A stretch of 64,000 nt of DNA from Oceanicola sp. 502str15. Its GTDB lineage: Bacteria > Pseudomonadota > Alphaproteobacteria > Rhodobacterales > Rhodobacteraceae. The position numbers and the translations under genes are program-made. This document shows, piece after piece, positions 53,751-62,872 of the stretch. Each line of letters starts with the position of its first letter. Position 1 is the first letter of the stretch. The stretch spans positions 1,798,001-1,862,000 of the forward strand of contig NZ_WYDQ01000001.1 of NCBI RefSeq assembly GCF_024105635.1, written 5' to 3'. The notes beneath the pieces were generated by a model that did not search any database, had not been told where the DNA came from, and was given only the letters and a program-made list of their open reading frames with translations.

Positions 53751-53800
53751 ACGCGTGGAGATTTTTTATTTAACTCGTTAATAAGTTCGGGAGGAGACCA

Positions 53801-54196
53801 GTGCCACATATCCGAGTCGAATATTCGGCCAACCTCGAGTCGCATTGCGATGTGGCTCGGCTGTGCGAAGCCCTGCGGGTCGCGGGCCTGGAAACGGGAG
53901 TTTTCCCGCTTGCCGGCATCCGTGTGCGGGCCGCGCGCTGCACGGATTACGCCATTGCCGACGGTGATCCCGCCAACATCTTCGTCGACATCTCGATCCG
54001 CCTGCGCGGCGGGCGACCGCAGGAGGCCAAGGAGGCCGCGACCGCCCATGTCTTCGAAGCCGCCCGCGCCTTTCTGGCGCCGGTGATCGAAACCCAGCCG
54101 ATCATGCTCTCGCTGGAGATGCGCGACATCGACCCGGCCCTCTCGCCCAAGCTCAACACCGTGCGCGACCATATCGCAGCAAAGGACGCCAAATGA
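53801..54196 (+). CDS. hpaF: 5-carboxymethyl-2-hydroxymuconate isomerase
   Basis: 131 aa from GTG 53801 with GGGAGGAG upstream. The start gives Pro as residue 2 (MPHIRVEYSANLE), which after Met removal is the catalytic base of the tautomerase family. Other segments: IFVDISIRLRGGRPQEAKEA and PIMLSLEMRDIDPALSPKLN. It isomerises 5-carboxymethyl-2-hydroxymuconate in homoprotocatechuate meta cleavage. Overlaps hpaE by 4 bp. Confidence 0.92.
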   Translation: MPHIRVEYSANLESHCDVARLCEALRVAGLETGVFPLAGIRVRAARCTDYAIADGDPANIFVDISIRLRGGRPQEAKEAATAHVFEAARAFLAPVIETQPIMLSLEMRDIDPALSPKLNTVRDHIAAKDAK

Positions 54197-55698
54197 CCGA
54201 TCTTGCCAGCAACCTCGAAAAGCTCGCCCCCCATCTCGACCGGCTGAAATCCAAAGGCATCGCCCATCGGATTGCCGGGCAGGATGTGACCGGTGCGAGT
54301 TTCGCCAACCACTCCCCGGTCGATGGCAGCGTGATCTGCGACGTCGCCCGCGGCACCGAGGCCGATATCGACGCCGCCGCGCAGGCCGCGAAGGAGGCCT
54401 TCCCCGCATGGCGCGACATGCCCGGCACCGCCCGCAAGAAGCTGCTCCATGCCGTCGCCGACGCGATCGAGGCCAATGCCGAGAAGATCGCGCTCTGCGA
54501 AAGCTGGGACACCGGCCAGCCGATCCGCTTCATGGCCAAGGCCGCGCTGCGCGGGGCCGAGAACTTCCGCTTCTTCGCCGACCGCGCGCCCTCGGCCCGC
54601 GATGGCCAGCACCTGCCGTCTTCCACGCTGATGAATGTCACCACCCGCGTGCCGATCGGCCCGGTGGGGGTGATCACCCCGTGGAACACCCCCTTCATGC
54701 TGTCGACGTGGAAGATCGCGCCTGCGCTCGCCGCAGGCTGCACCGTGGTTCACAAACCGGCTGAATTTTCGCCCGTAACCGCCCGTCTTCTCATCGAAAT
54801 CGCCGAGGAAGCCGGGTTGCCGCCGGGGGTCTGGAACATGGTCAACGGGTTTGGCGAAGACGCCGGAAAGGCGCTCACCGAGCACCCGGCGATCAAGGCC
54901 ATCGCCTTCGTGGGCGAAAGCAAGACCGGCGCGATGATCCAGGCCCAGGGCGCGCCCACCCTCAAGCGCTGCCACTTCGAGCTTGGCGGCAAGAACCCGG
55001 TGGTGGTCTTCGACGACGCCGACCTGCCCCGCGCGCTCGATGCCGCCATCTTCATGATCTATTCGCTGAACGGCGAGCGCTGCACTTCCTCCTCGCGCCT
55101 GCTGGTGCAGGAGAGCATTGCCGAGACCTTCGAGGCGCAGCTCGCGGAACGCGTTGCCAAAATCCGCACCGGCAACCCGCTCGACCCGCAAACCGAACTC
55201 GGCCCGCTGATCCACGCCACCCACCACGCCAAGGTCACGAGCTACTTCGCCAAGGCCACCGAGGAAGGCGCCACCATCGCCACCGGCGGCACCGTGCCCG
55301 AAGGCCCCGGCCATTACGTCGCGCCCACCCTCTTCACCGGCGCGCGCAACGACATGGCCATCGCGCAGGAAGAGATCTTCGGCCCCGTGCTCACCGCCAT
55401 CCGCTTCAAGGACGAGGAGGAGGCGCTGCAGATCGCCAACGACGTCCCCTATGGCCTCACCGCCTATGTCTGGACGCAGGACATCACCCGCGCCATGCGC
55501 GTCACCGACGGGCTCGAAGCCGGGATGATCTGGGTGAATTCCGAGAACGTCCGCCACCTGCCAACCCCCTTCGGCGGGCTGAAGGCCTCGGGTATCGGGC
55601 GCGATGGCGGCGACTGGTCCTTCGAGTTCTACATGGAGCAGAAGCACATCGGCTTCGCGACCGGCACCCACAAGATCCCGCGCCTGGGGGTATCGTAG
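54193..55698 (+). CDS. hpaE: 5-carboxymethyl-2-hydroxymuconate semialdehyde dehydrogenase
   Basis: 501 aa aldehyde dehydrogenase. E263 (FELGGKNPVV) and nucleophile C297 (NGERCTSSSR) mark the active site; NAD-binding PWNTPFMLSTWK and FVGESKTGA are present. The order hpaF-hpaE-hpaD and the length support HpaE over other ALDHs. Converts the ring-cleavage semialdehyde to 5-carboxymethyl-2-hydroxymuconate. Its TAG stop belongs to inverted repeat B. Confidence 0.92.
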   Translation: MTDLASNLEKLAPHLDRLKSKGIAHRIAGQDVTGASFANHSPVDGSVICDVARGTEADIDAAAQAAKEAFPAWRDMPGTARKKLLHAVADAIEANAEKIALCESWDTGQPIRFMAKAALRGAENFRFFADRAPSARDGQHLPSSTLMNVTTRVPIGPVGVITPWNTPFMLSTWKIAPALAAGCTVVHKPAEFSPVTARLLIEIAEEAGLPPGVWNMVNGFGEDAGKALTEHPAIKAIAFVGESKTGAMIQAQGAPTLKRCHFELGGKNPVVVFDDADLPRALDAAIFMIYSLNGERCTSSSRLLVQESIAETFEAQLAERVAKIRTGNPLDPQTELGPLIHATHHAKVTSYFAKATEEGATIATGGTVPEGPGHYVAPTLFTGARNDMAIAQEEIFGPVLTAIRFKDEEEALQIANDVPYGLTAYVWTQDITRAMRVTDGLEAGMIWVNSENVRHLPTPFGGLKASGIGRDGGDWSFEFYMEQKHIGFATGTHKIPRLGVS

Positions 55699-55716
55699 GG
55701 CGGGACTTGTCCCGCC
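55699..55716. repeat. Inverted repeat family B, copy 3
   Basis: GGCGGGAC-TT-GTCCCGCC, directly after TAG (55696-55698), the hpaE stop. Confidence 0.9.
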
Positions 55717-55741
55717 ATCCCGCCGCCCACCAAGCCTGTAG

Positions 55742-55759
55742 GGCGGGACTTGTCCCGCC
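55742..55759. repeat. Inverted repeat family B, copy 4
   Basis: Identical to copy 3, 43 bp downstream of it, in tandem between hpaE and hpaD. Two adjacent copies suggest local duplication. Confidence 0.9.
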
Positions 55760-55776
55760 ACCCCGAGGAGGAAAAC

Positions 55777-56757
55777 ATGCCCATTCCCGCCCCCAACCTG
55801 ACCCCTGCCTTCAACATCCTGCGCCTCTCGCACGTGGAGCTGATCGTCACCGACCTCGCCAAGAGCCGTGCCTTCTACGTCGACACCCTCGGCCTGCAGG
55901 TCACCGATGAGGACAGCGAAACCATCTACCTGCGCGCCATGGAAGAACGCGGCCACCATTGCCTCGTGCTGAAAAAGGGCGACACGCCCCAGGCCCGCGA
56001 CCTGTCGTTCAAGCTCTTCGACGAAGAGCACCTCGAGCGCGCCGAGCACTTCTTCCGCGAAAAGGGCCACCCGACCGAATGGGTCGAGCGCCCCTACCAG
56101 TCGCGCACCTTCCGCACCCGCGACCCGCACGGCATTCCGCTGGAGTTCTACGCCCGGATGGACCGGCTCCCGCCGATCCACCAGCAGTACAAGCTCTACA
56201 ATGGCGTCAAGCCGCTGCGGATCGACCATTTCAACTGCTTCACGCCCGATGTCGACGCCTCGGTGGCCTTCTATAACCAGCTCGGCTTCCGGGTGACCGA
56301 ATACACCGAGGACGAAGAGAGCAAGCGCCTCTGGGCCGCGTGGATGCACCGCAAGGGCGGCGTGCACGATATGGCCTTCACCAACGGCACCGGCCCCCGC
56401 CTGCACCACACCGCCTTCTGGGTGCCCACTCCGCTGAACATCATCGACCTGCTCGACCTGATGGCCACCACCGGCTGGGTCAAGAACATCGAGCGCGGCC
56501 CAGGCCGCCACGGCATCTCCAACGCCTTCTTCCTCTATATCCGCGACCCCGACGGCCACCGCACCGAGATCTACTGCTCCGATTACCAGACGGTCGATCC
56601 CGACCTCGAGCCGATCCGATGGAATCTCAAGGACCCGCAGCGCCAAACCCTCTGGGGCGCCCCGGCACCGCGCTCGTGGTTCGAGGAAGGCTCGCTCTTC
56701 GAGGGGGCGGAGCCCATGGAGTCCACCCTCGCCGCCACTCCTATCGTCGCCCCCTAG
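55777..56757 (+). CDS. hpaD: 3,4-dihydroxyphenylacetate 2,3-dioxygenase (vicinal oxygen chelate type)
   Basis: 326 aa after AGGAGG. Two VOC (glyoxalase-like) modules: 1-140 (LRLSHVELIVTDLAKSRAFY) and 150-290. Iron ligands of the second module: His in LRIDHFNCFTPDVDASVAFY, His in RLHHTAFWVP and Glu in GHRTEIYCSDYQ. It is therefore a type I extradiol enzyme, unlike the type III HpaD of E. coli. Opens the homoprotocatechuate ring. Confidence 0.92.
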   Translation: MPIPAPNLTPAFNILRLSHVELIVTDLAKSRAFYVDTLGLQVTDEDSETIYLRAMEERGHHCLVLKKGDTPQARDLSFKLFDEEHLERAEHFFREKGHPTEWVERPYQSRTFRTRDPHGIPLEFYARMDRLPPIHQQYKLYNGVKPLRIDHFNCFTPDVDASVAFYNQLGFRVTEYTEDEESKRLWAAWMHRKGGVHDMAFTNGTGPRLHHTAFWVPTPLNIIDLLDLMATTGWVKNIERGPGRHGISNAFFLYIRDPDGHRTEIYCSDYQTVDPDLEPIRWNLKDPQRQTLWGAPAPRSWFEEGSLFEGAEPMESTLAATPIVAP

Positions 56758-56827
56758 GAGCCGGGGATTGCCGCCCGCCGACTTGGCGCTACAGTCCAGC
56801 CGAACGCAATTCCGAGGAGGACCATCC

Positions 56828-58282
56828 ATGCCGATGCCCAAACTGAACGACCCCGCCCTGCTGAAAGAGGCCTGCCTCGTCGCGGGCAAATGGGTGCCTG
56901 CGGGCGCGGATGCCATCGAGGTCACCAACCCCTCCACCGGCGAGGTGATCGGCCGGGTGCCCAAGCTCGGCGCGAAGGAAACCGACGAGGCCATCGAGGC
57001 CGCCCGCATCGCCCAGAAGGACTGGGCCAAGCGCACCGCGGAAGAGCGCGCCAACGTGCTGATGAAGTGGCACGACCTGATGATGGCCGCGCAGGATGAC
57101 CTTGGCGCCATCATGACCGCCGAACAGGGCAAACCGCTGGCCGAAGCCAAGGGCGAGGTGGCCTACGGCGCGAGCTTCATCAAGTGGTTCGCCGAAGAGG
57201 CCCGCCGCACCAATGGCGAGGTGATACCCGGCCACCAGCCCGACAAGCGTATCGTCGTCATCAAGCAGCCCGTCGGCGTTGTGGCCGCGATCACGCCCTG
57301 GAACTTTCCCAACGCGATGATCACCCGCAAGGCCGGCCCCGCCCTCGGCGCGGGCTGCGCCATGGTGCTCAAACCCGCCTCGCAAACCCCCTTCTCCGCC
57401 ATCGCCCTCGGCGTCCTGGCCGAGCGCGCCGGCCTGCCGCTGGAGCTGTTTTCCATCCTCACCGGCTCGGCCTCCGCCATCGGCGGCGCGATGACGGCAA
57501 GCGAAACCGTCCGCGCCCTCACCTTCACCGGCTCCACCGAGGTGGGTGCCAAGCTCTACGAGCAATGCGCACCGACGATCAAGAAACTCGGGCTCGAACT
57601 CGGCGGCAACGCCCCCTTCCTCGTCTTCGACGATGCCGATGTGGATGCCGCCGTGGAGGGCGCGGTGATCGCCAAGTTCCGCAACAACGGGCAAACCTGC
57701 GTCTGCGCCAACCGGATCTACGTGCAATCCGGCGTCTATGACGAGTTCGCCGAAAAGCTGGCCAAGAAGGTTTCCACCATGAAAACCGGCGACGGCTTCG
57801 ACGAGGGCGTCAACTTCGGCCCGTTGATCGACGAGGCCGGGCTGGAAAAGGTCCGCGACCACGTGGAAGACGCCAAGTCCAAGGGCGCCAAGGTCATCCT
57901 CGGCGGCGAAGCCCACGAGAAGGGCGGCACCTTCTGGCAACCCACCGTGCTCACCGGCGTCGACACCTCGATGAAGGTCACCACCGAAGAAACCTTCGGC
58001 CCCGTCGCCCCCCTCTTCAAGTTCGAGACCGAGGAAGAGGCCATCGAGGCCGCCAATGCCACCGAATTCGGCCTCGCCAGCTACTTCTACGCCCGTGACC
58101 TCTCCCGCGTCTGGCGCGTGTCCGAGGCGCTCGATTACGGCATGGTCGGCATCAACACCGGCCTCATCTCCACCGCCGTCGCCCCCTTCGGAGGGGTCAA
58201 GCAGTCGGGCCTCGGGCGCGAAGGCTCGACCCACGGCATGGAGGAATTCATGGAGCTGAAATACCTCTGCATGAACGTCTGA
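56828..58282 (+). CDS. gabD: NAD(P)-dependent succinate-semialdehyde dehydrogenase
   Basis: 484 aa after AGGAGG. Active site: E257 (LGLELGGNAPF) and C291 (NNGQTCVCANRIYV), with the second Cys (C293) seen in redox-regulated GabD enzymes. NAD-binding PWNFPNAMITRK and FTGSTEVGAKL. Completes the pathway by oxidising succinic semialdehyde, the HpaI product, to succinate; a wider GABA role is also possible. Located between hpaD and the hpaG-like gene. Confidence 0.9.
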   Translation: MPMPKLNDPALLKEACLVAGKWVPAGADAIEVTNPSTGEVIGRVPKLGAKETDEAIEAARIAQKDWAKRTAEERANVLMKWHDLMMAAQDDLGAIMTAEQGKPLAEAKGEVAYGASFIKWFAEEARRTNGEVIPGHQPDKRIVVIKQPVGVVAAITPWNFPNAMITRKAGPALGAGCAMVLKPASQTPFSAIALGVLAERAGLPLELFSILTGSASAIGGAMTASETVRALTFTGSTEVGAKLYEQCAPTIKKLGLELGGNAPFLVFDDADVDAAVEGAVIAKFRNNGQTCVCANRIYVQSGVYDEFAEKLAKKVSTMKTGDGFDEGVNFGPLIDEAGLEKVRDHVEDAKSKGAKVILGGEAHEKGGTFWQPTVLTGVDTSMKVTTEETFGPVAPLFKFETEEEAIEAANATEFGLASYFYARDLSRVWRVSEALDYGMVGINTGLISTAVAPFGGVKQSGLGREGSTHGMEEFMELKYLCMNV

Positions 58283-58289
58283 AACTGCA

Positions 58290-58315
58290 GGGTGGGTGCA
58301 CCTCGCCACCCACCC
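58290..58315. repeat. GGGTGGGT/ACCCACCC inverted repeat
   Basis: GGGTGGGT, 10-nt loop, ACCCACCC: 8-bp perfect stem, 8 bp after the gabD stop, same family as at 50989-51012. Could serve as terminator or stabiliser of the upstream transcript. Confidence 0.65.
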
Positions 58316-58336
58316 CAACCTGATACCGGAGCCCCT

Positions 58337-59188
58337 ATGACCCGCCTCGCCACTGTCACCCTGCCCTCGGGCGAAACCGCCTGGGGCACCGTCACCGAGG
58401 CGGGTTTTCACGCCCTCTCACCCCTCTTCCCGCAGTATCCGACCCTGCGTGAAGTGGTGGCCGCCGGTGCCTGCGAAGAGGTCGCGAAAGCGGGCGATGA
58501 GCAGCCCGCGCAGAGTGATTTCACCTACGAAATCCCGATCCCCTCGCCCGAAAAGATCATCTGCGTCGGGGTCAACTTTCCCGACCGGAATGCCGAATAC
58601 AAAGACGGCAAGGAGGCCCCGCCAAAGCCGTCCCTCTTCATCCGTTTTCCGCGCAGCTTCACCGGCCACAACCGCCCGCTGATCCGCCCGCCGGAAACGC
58701 CCCAGCTCGACTACGAGGGCGAGATCGCTGTGGTCATCGGCAAGGGTGGCCGCCGCATCCCCGAGGCCGAGGCGCTGAGCCACATCGGCGCGCTGACGCT
58801 GTGCAACGAGGGCACCCTGCGCGACTGGGTCCGCCACGCCAAGTTCAACGTAACCCAAGGTAAAAACTGGGATTCTTCCGGTGCCATGGGCCCCTGGCTC
58901 GTGCCCTTCACCGATGAGGCGCAGATCACCGAGGCCGATATCGAAACCCGCGTGAACGGCGAGCTGCGCCAGCAAGACAACACCGCCCGGATGCTCTTTC
59001 CGGTCGCGTTCCAGATCGCCTATATCTCCACCTTCACCACGCTGGTCCCCGGCGACATCATCGTCTCCGGCACCCCCACCGGCGCAGGCGCGCGCTTCGA
59101 TCCGCCGAAGTTCCTGAAGCCCGGCGACGTGGTCGAGGTCACCTCTCCCGGTCTCGGCATCCTGCGCAACACCGTGGAAGACGCGTAG
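58337..59188 (+). CDS. Fumarylacetoacetate hydrolase-family protein (HpaG-like)
   Basis: 283 aa. FAH-fold metal ligands: IICVGVNFPDRNAEY and LDYEGEIAVVIGKGG (ExE pair), plus ALTLCNEGTLRDWVRHAKFN. It ends with SGTPTGAGARFDPPKFLKPGD. By context it decarboxylates or isomerises 5-oxo-pent-3-ene-1,2,5-tricarboxylate (HpaG step), but this single domain differs from the duplicated E. coli HpaG, so a related hydrolase function remains possible. The TAG stop is part of repeat B. Confidence 0.82.
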   Translation: MTRLATVTLPSGETAWGTVTEAGFHALSPLFPQYPTLREVVAAGACEEVAKAGDEQPAQSDFTYEIPIPSPEKIICVGVNFPDRNAEYKDGKEAPPKPSLFIRFPRSFTGHNRPLIRPPETPQLDYEGEIAVVIGKGGRRIPEAEALSHIGALTLCNEGTLRDWVRHAKFNVTQGKNWDSSGAMGPWLVPFTDEAQITEADIETRVNGELRQQDNTARMLFPVAFQIAYISTFTTLVPGDIIVSGTPTGAGARFDPPKFLKPGDVVEVTSPGLGILRNTVEDA

Positions 59189-59206
59189 GGCGGGACTTGT
59201 CCCGCC
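59189..59206. repeat. Inverted repeat family B, copy 5
   Basis: GGCGGGAC-TT-GTCCCGCC, immediately after the TAG stop (59186-59188) of the hpaG-like gene. Confidence 0.9.
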
Positions 59207-59211
59207 ACCCG

Positions 59212-59964
59212 CTAGATCTCGCCCACCTCCGGCCTAGGCAGCGCCGCCAGCAGGCTCACCACGAGGCTGCGGCAGCGCTCCCCGGCCCAGCCCTCGGGCA
59301 TGAAGCGCGGGGGAACCTGCGGCGCGCGCAGCACCACGCGGCGCCATGAATGCACCACCAGCGCCCGCAGCGCGGCCACCTCCACCGGGGCCAGCCCAGC
59401 GGGCACCCGCACCGAGGCCAGCGCCCGCTCCAGCGCAGCGGCCTCTTCGAAAAGTTCGTCAGAACAAAGCCTTGCGCGCAGCCAGTCGGGCAGCGCCTCG
59501 ATCCGCCCGGCGGCGAGAGCCGGCGCAGGCGCGGGCGAAAGCAGCAGGGTCGGCGCTAGTTGCACCTCGCCCGCCCCGGCTTCCAGGCCCCCCTCACCCA
59601 GCGCCAGAAACCACGCCTCCGGCCCCTCGGCGAGGGTGGCATAAATGCGGGGCGCTGCGGCCTGCGAGCTTGCCCGGCCCTGCGCACTCAGCGCGTGGAC
59701 CGCGCCCCGCCCGGCCTTGCGGCTCTCCAGCCAGCCCTCCTTGCGCAGCCGGTGCAGCGCCACCCGCATCGCCTCGGGCTTCACCGCCACCGCCGCCATG
59801 ATCCGCCCCAGTGCCGCGCCGTCGATCTCCTCGCCCTCGGCGCGGGCAAGGTCTCCGAACACGGTCACGATGAGCGACCACACGCGATGTGCCCCCGGCC
59901 TGAGCGGCGCGGCGGCGGCCAGAAATTCGGGCGAAAGGTCAGATGGTTCCGGGGCGGCGCTCAT
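59212..59964 (-). CDS. paaX: PaaX-family transcriptional repressor
   Basis: 250 aa. N-terminal winged helix (HRVWSLIVTVFGDLARAEGE; MRVALHRLRKEGWLESRKAG) and the PaaX C-terminal domain (PDWLRARLCSDELFEEAAAL; LVVHSWRRVVLRAPQVPPRF). PaaX represses paa genes; phenylacetyl-CoA relieves repression. Minus strand, downstream of paaZ (25 bp), between the hpa and paa gene blocks. Confidence 0.9.
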   Translation of the reverse strand: MSAAPEPSDLSPEFLAAAAPLRPGAHRVWSLIVTVFGDLARAEGEEIDGAALGRIMAAVAVKPEAMRVALHRLRKEGWLESRKAGRGAVHALSAQGRASSQAAAPRIYATLAEGPEAWFLALGEGGLEAGAGEVQLAPTLLLSPAPAPALAAGRIEALPDWLRARLCSDELFEEAAALERALASVRVPAGLAPVEVAALRALVVHSWRRVVLRAPQVPPRFMPEGWAGERCRSLVVSLLAALPRPEVGEI

Positions 59965-59988
59965 GCACGCAGCATAGCGCCGCTCCGA

Positions 59989-62010
59989 TCAGCCCGCCAC
60001 CATGGTCAGCAACTCGTATTCGGCCACCGTGGCGCCCTCCTGATTGGCGATCTCCACCGCCCAGCGCACCTCGCCGTGCTCCGCCGTGCGCCGCTTCTTG
60101 CTTGCCACGGTCAGCCGCACCGAAATGCTGTCTCCCGGCACCACAGGTTGCATAAAGGCAAGCCCCTCCAGCCCGGTATTGGCAAGAACCGGCCCCTCCT
60201 CGGGGTCCACAAACAGCCCGGCGGCAAAGCTCAGAAGCAGGTAACCATGGGCCACGCGCCCCGGAAAGAACGGATTACGCGCGGCGGCCTCCTCGTTCAT
60301 ATGGGCATAGAAGGTATCGCCGGTGAACTCGGCAAAATGTTCGATATCTTCAAGGGTGATCTCACGCGAAGCGGTCTGCAACACCTGCCCCACCTCCAGC
60401 TCACCGAACTTTCGGCGGAACGGATGGCCCGCACTCACCACCTCCGGCGCCCCCTTCACCTGCACGCCGCTGACGGCCCGCAGCATCTCGGGCGAGCCCT
60501 GCACCGCCGTGCGCTGCATGTAATGCGTCACCGCCCGGATGCCGCCCAGCTCCTCACCGCCGCCCGCGCGGCCCGGCCCGCCATGAACCATATGCGGCAT
60601 CGGCGCGCCGTGGCCGGTGCTCTCCTTCATCGACACCCTGTCGTTGAGGTAAACCCGCCCATGCCAGGCGGCGAGTCCCATCACCGCCTCCCGCGCCACC
60701 GCCGGATCATGGGTGATCACGCTCGCCACCAGCGAGCCCTGCCCCCGTGCCGCGATCTCGCAGGCATGGGCCATGTCGCGGTAGCCCATCACCGTGCTGA
60801 CCGGCCCGAAGGCCTCGGTGTCATGCACGCGCTGCGCGGCGTCCGGGTCGGCGCGGAAGAGATGCGGCGCCACGAAGGCCCCGCCCGTGGCCCGCTCTCC
60901 CAGAGGCGCGAAGCCGTCCATCCCGCCGAACACCAGCTCCGCCTCCCAGCCAATGATCGCCGCCTTCTCAAGCACATCCGCCGCCTGCGCCGCGCTCACC
61001 AGCGCGCCCATCCGCACGCCCTCCTCGCGCGGATCGCCCACCGTGGTTTTCGCCAGCCGCGCCGAGACCGCCTCGATCACCGCGTCAACCTGCGCCTCGG
61101 GCACCAGAATGCGCCGGATCGCGGTGCACTTCTGCCCGGCCTTGGCGGTCATTTCGCGGTGCACCTCTTTGACAAACAAATCAAATTCCGGGCTGTCCGG
61201 CCCCGCATCCGGCCCGAGGATCGAGGCGTTCAGCGAATCCTGCTCCGCCGTGAACCGCACCGAATTGCGCAGCAGCGCCGGGGTGCCGCGCAGCTTCAGC
61301 GCCGTCTCGGCAGAGCCGGTGAAGGTCACCACATCCTGCGGGCCGAGCCGCTCCAGCGTGTCGCCCAGCCCCCCGGTGACAAGCTGCAAGGCGCCCTCGG
61401 GCAGCACGCCGGCCTCCAGCATCATGCGCACGCAGGCTTCGGTCACATGGGCGGTTGCCGTGGCCGGTTTCACGATGGCCGGAACCCCCGCCAGCAGGCA
61501 GGGCGCGATCTTTTCCAGCATCCCCCAGACCGGGAAGTTGAAGGCGTTGATATGCACCGCAACCCCCTGAAGCGGAACGCAAATATGCCGCCCGCCGAAG
61601 CTGCCTGCCTTGCCGAAAAACTCCACATCGCCATCCAGCAGCGGCCCGTCCTCGGGCAGCTCCTTCACCCCCTTGGAGGCGTAAACGAAGAGCGTGCCGA
61701 TGCCGCCATCGACGTCGATCATATGGTCCACTGCCGTGCCGCCGGTGGTGTAGCTCAACTCGTAGAGCGCCTCCTTCTGGCCGGAGAGATGCAGCGCCAG
61801 CGCCTTCAGCATCTTCGCCCGCGCCTTGAAGCCCATCGCCCGCAGCACCGGCCCGCCGACCCTGCGGCCATGCTCCAGCATCGCGCCCGCATCCAGCGCC
61901 GCATTCCCGGCGCGGCCGATCCGCGCGCCGGTAATTGCATCATGAATGTCCCGCGCCCCCTCGCCCGGTGCCATCCACACGCCGCCCACATAGCTGCCAA
62001 CTTCGATCAT
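59989..62010 (-). CDS. paaZ: Oxepin-CoA hydrolase/3-oxo-5,6-dehydrosuberyl-CoA semialdehyde dehydrogenase
   Basis: 673 aa fusion. Residues about 1-520 form an aldehyde dehydrogenase (FNFPVWGMLEKIAPCLLAGV; catalytic Cys in AGQKCTAIRR; Glu in FTAEQDSLNA). Residues about 530-673 form a MaoC-type hydratase with hydratase-2 motif FAEFTGDTFYAHMNEEAA and GRVAHGYLLLSFAAGL. Opens the oxepin-CoA ring and oxidises the aldehyde. Divergent from paaG; the 79-bp gap holds an operator-like palindrome. Confidence 0.94.
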   Translation of the reverse strand: MIEVGSYVGGVWMAPGEGARDIHDAITGARIGRAGNAALDAGAMLEHGRRVGGPVLRAMGFKARAKMLKALALHLSGQKEALYELSYTTGGTAVDHMIDVDGGIGTLFVYASKGVKELPEDGPLLDGDVEFFGKAGSFGGRHICVPLQGVAVHINAFNFPVWGMLEKIAPCLLAGVPAIVKPATATAHVTEACVRMMLEAGVLPEGALQLVTGGLGDTLERLGPQDVVTFTGSAETALKLRGTPALLRNSVRFTAEQDSLNASILGPDAGPDSPEFDLFVKEVHREMTAKAGQKCTAIRRILVPEAQVDAVIEAVSARLAKTTVGDPREEGVRMGALVSAAQAADVLEKAAIIGWEAELVFGGMDGFAPLGERATGGAFVAPHLFRADPDAAQRVHDTEAFGPVSTVMGYRDMAHACEIAARGQGSLVASVITHDPAVAREAVMGLAAWHGRVYLNDRVSMKESTGHGAPMPHMVHGGPGRAGGGEELGGIRAVTHYMQRTAVQGSPEMLRAVSGVQVKGAPEVVSAGHPFRRKFGELEVGQVLQTASREITLEDIEHFAEFTGDTFYAHMNEEAAARNPFFPGRVAHGYLLLSFAAGLFVDPEEGPVLANTGLEGLAFMQPVVPGDSISVRLTVASKKRRTAEHGEVRWAVEIANQEGATVAEYELLTMVAG

Positions 62011-62045
62011 GCTGAGATCCTCCCTGTTGCGAGAATTAATTGACC

Positions 62046-62057
62046 AACCGGACGGTT
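62046..62057. promoter_or_regulatory. Palindrome AACCG-GA-CGGTT between paaZ and paaG
   Basis: A 12-bp inverted repeat in the divergent promoter gap, 36 bp from paaZ and 33 bp from paaG. The half-site equals that of the rpoH palindrome; TetR-type or PaaX sites are both possible. Confidence 0.5.
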
Positions 62058-62089
62058 TATGCAAACGATTCCGCAGGGAGGACCACGAA

Positions 62090-62872
62090 ATGAGCGAAAC
62101 GATAGGCGTCGAGTCGCATGGCGGCTGGGTGGAGATCACCCTGAACCGGCCGGAAAAACTCAACAGTTTCAACGAGGAGATGCATCTGGCGCTGCGGGCG
62201 GCGCTGGACGGCGCTGCAAGCGCCCGCGCGGTGCTGCTCACCGGCGCAGGCCGCGGATTTTGCGCCGGGCAGGACCTGGGAGACCGCGACCCTGCCAAGA
62301 TGGAGGGCACGCCCGACCTCTCGCAAACCCTCACCAACTTCTACAACCCGCTGGTCCGCCAGATCCGCGCCCTGCCCTGCCCGGTCATCTGCGCCGTCAA
62401 CGGCGTGGCCGCCGGAGCCGGGGCCAATGTGGCGCTGGCCTGCGACATCGTGCTGGCCGCCCACTCCGCCAAGTTCATCCAGAGCTTCGGCAAGATCGGC
62501 CTCGTGCCCGATTCCGGCGGCACGTGGTCCCTGCCCCATCTCGTCGGCATGGCCCGCGCCAAGGCCCTCGCCCTCACCGCCGAGCCGCTGCCCGCCGAAA
62601 CAGCGGCTGACTGGGGCTTGATCTGGAAAGCCCTGCCCGATGACGCCCTCATGTCCGAGGCCCGCGCCCTTGCCGAAAAGCTCAGCCGGGGGCCCACCCA
62701 CGGGCTGGGGCAGATCAAGCAGGCGCTCCACGCCGCCACTTCCAACACGATGGACGAGCAGCTCGACCTTGAGGCGCAAACCCAGAAGCTCTGCGGCGCC
62801 CACCCGGATTATGCCGAGGGCGTCGCCGCCTTCCTCGGCAAACGCGCGCCCAACTTCGGGGCCAAGGGATGA
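62090..62872 (+). CDS. paaG: Enoyl-CoA hydratase/isomerase (1,2-epoxyphenylacetyl-CoA isomerase type)
   Basis: 260 aa crotonase after GGGAGGA. CoA-binding VLLTGAGRGFCAGQDLGDRD (short N-terminal helix form typical of PaaG), oxyanion CAVNGVAAGAGANVALACD, catalytic-loop IGLVPDSGGTWSLPH. Known role: isomerises the ring epoxide to oxepin-CoA. First gene of paaG-paaI-paaK. Confidence 0.92.
   Translation: MSETIGVESHGGWVEITLNRPEKLNSFNEEMHLALRAALDGAASARAVLLTGAGRGFCAGQDLGDRDPAKMEGTPDLSQTLTNFYNPLVRQIRALPCPVICAVNGVAAGAGANVALACDIVLAAHSAKFIQSFGKIGLVPDSGGTWSLPHLVGMARAKALALTAEPLPAETAADWGLIWKALPDDALMSEARALAEKLSRGPTHGLGQIKQALHAATSNTMDEQLDLEAQTQKLCGAHPDYAEGVAAFLGKRAPNFGAKG

Noticed and set aside
53772..53787. 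Second HpaR site AACT-N8-AGTT
   Set aside because: Only 4-bp arms in AT-rich sequence; expected by chance, so mentioned only beside the 12-bp palindrome.
53947..57150. 1067-codon minus-strand open frame over hpaF-hpaE-hpaD
   Set aside because: No domain or signal; antisense to three well-supported genes. High GC at third positions removes stops from this frame.
59560..62043. 827-codon plus-strand open frame over paaX/paaZ
   Set aside because: His/Arg/Gln-rich artefact opposite PaaZ, which has full active-site motifs.
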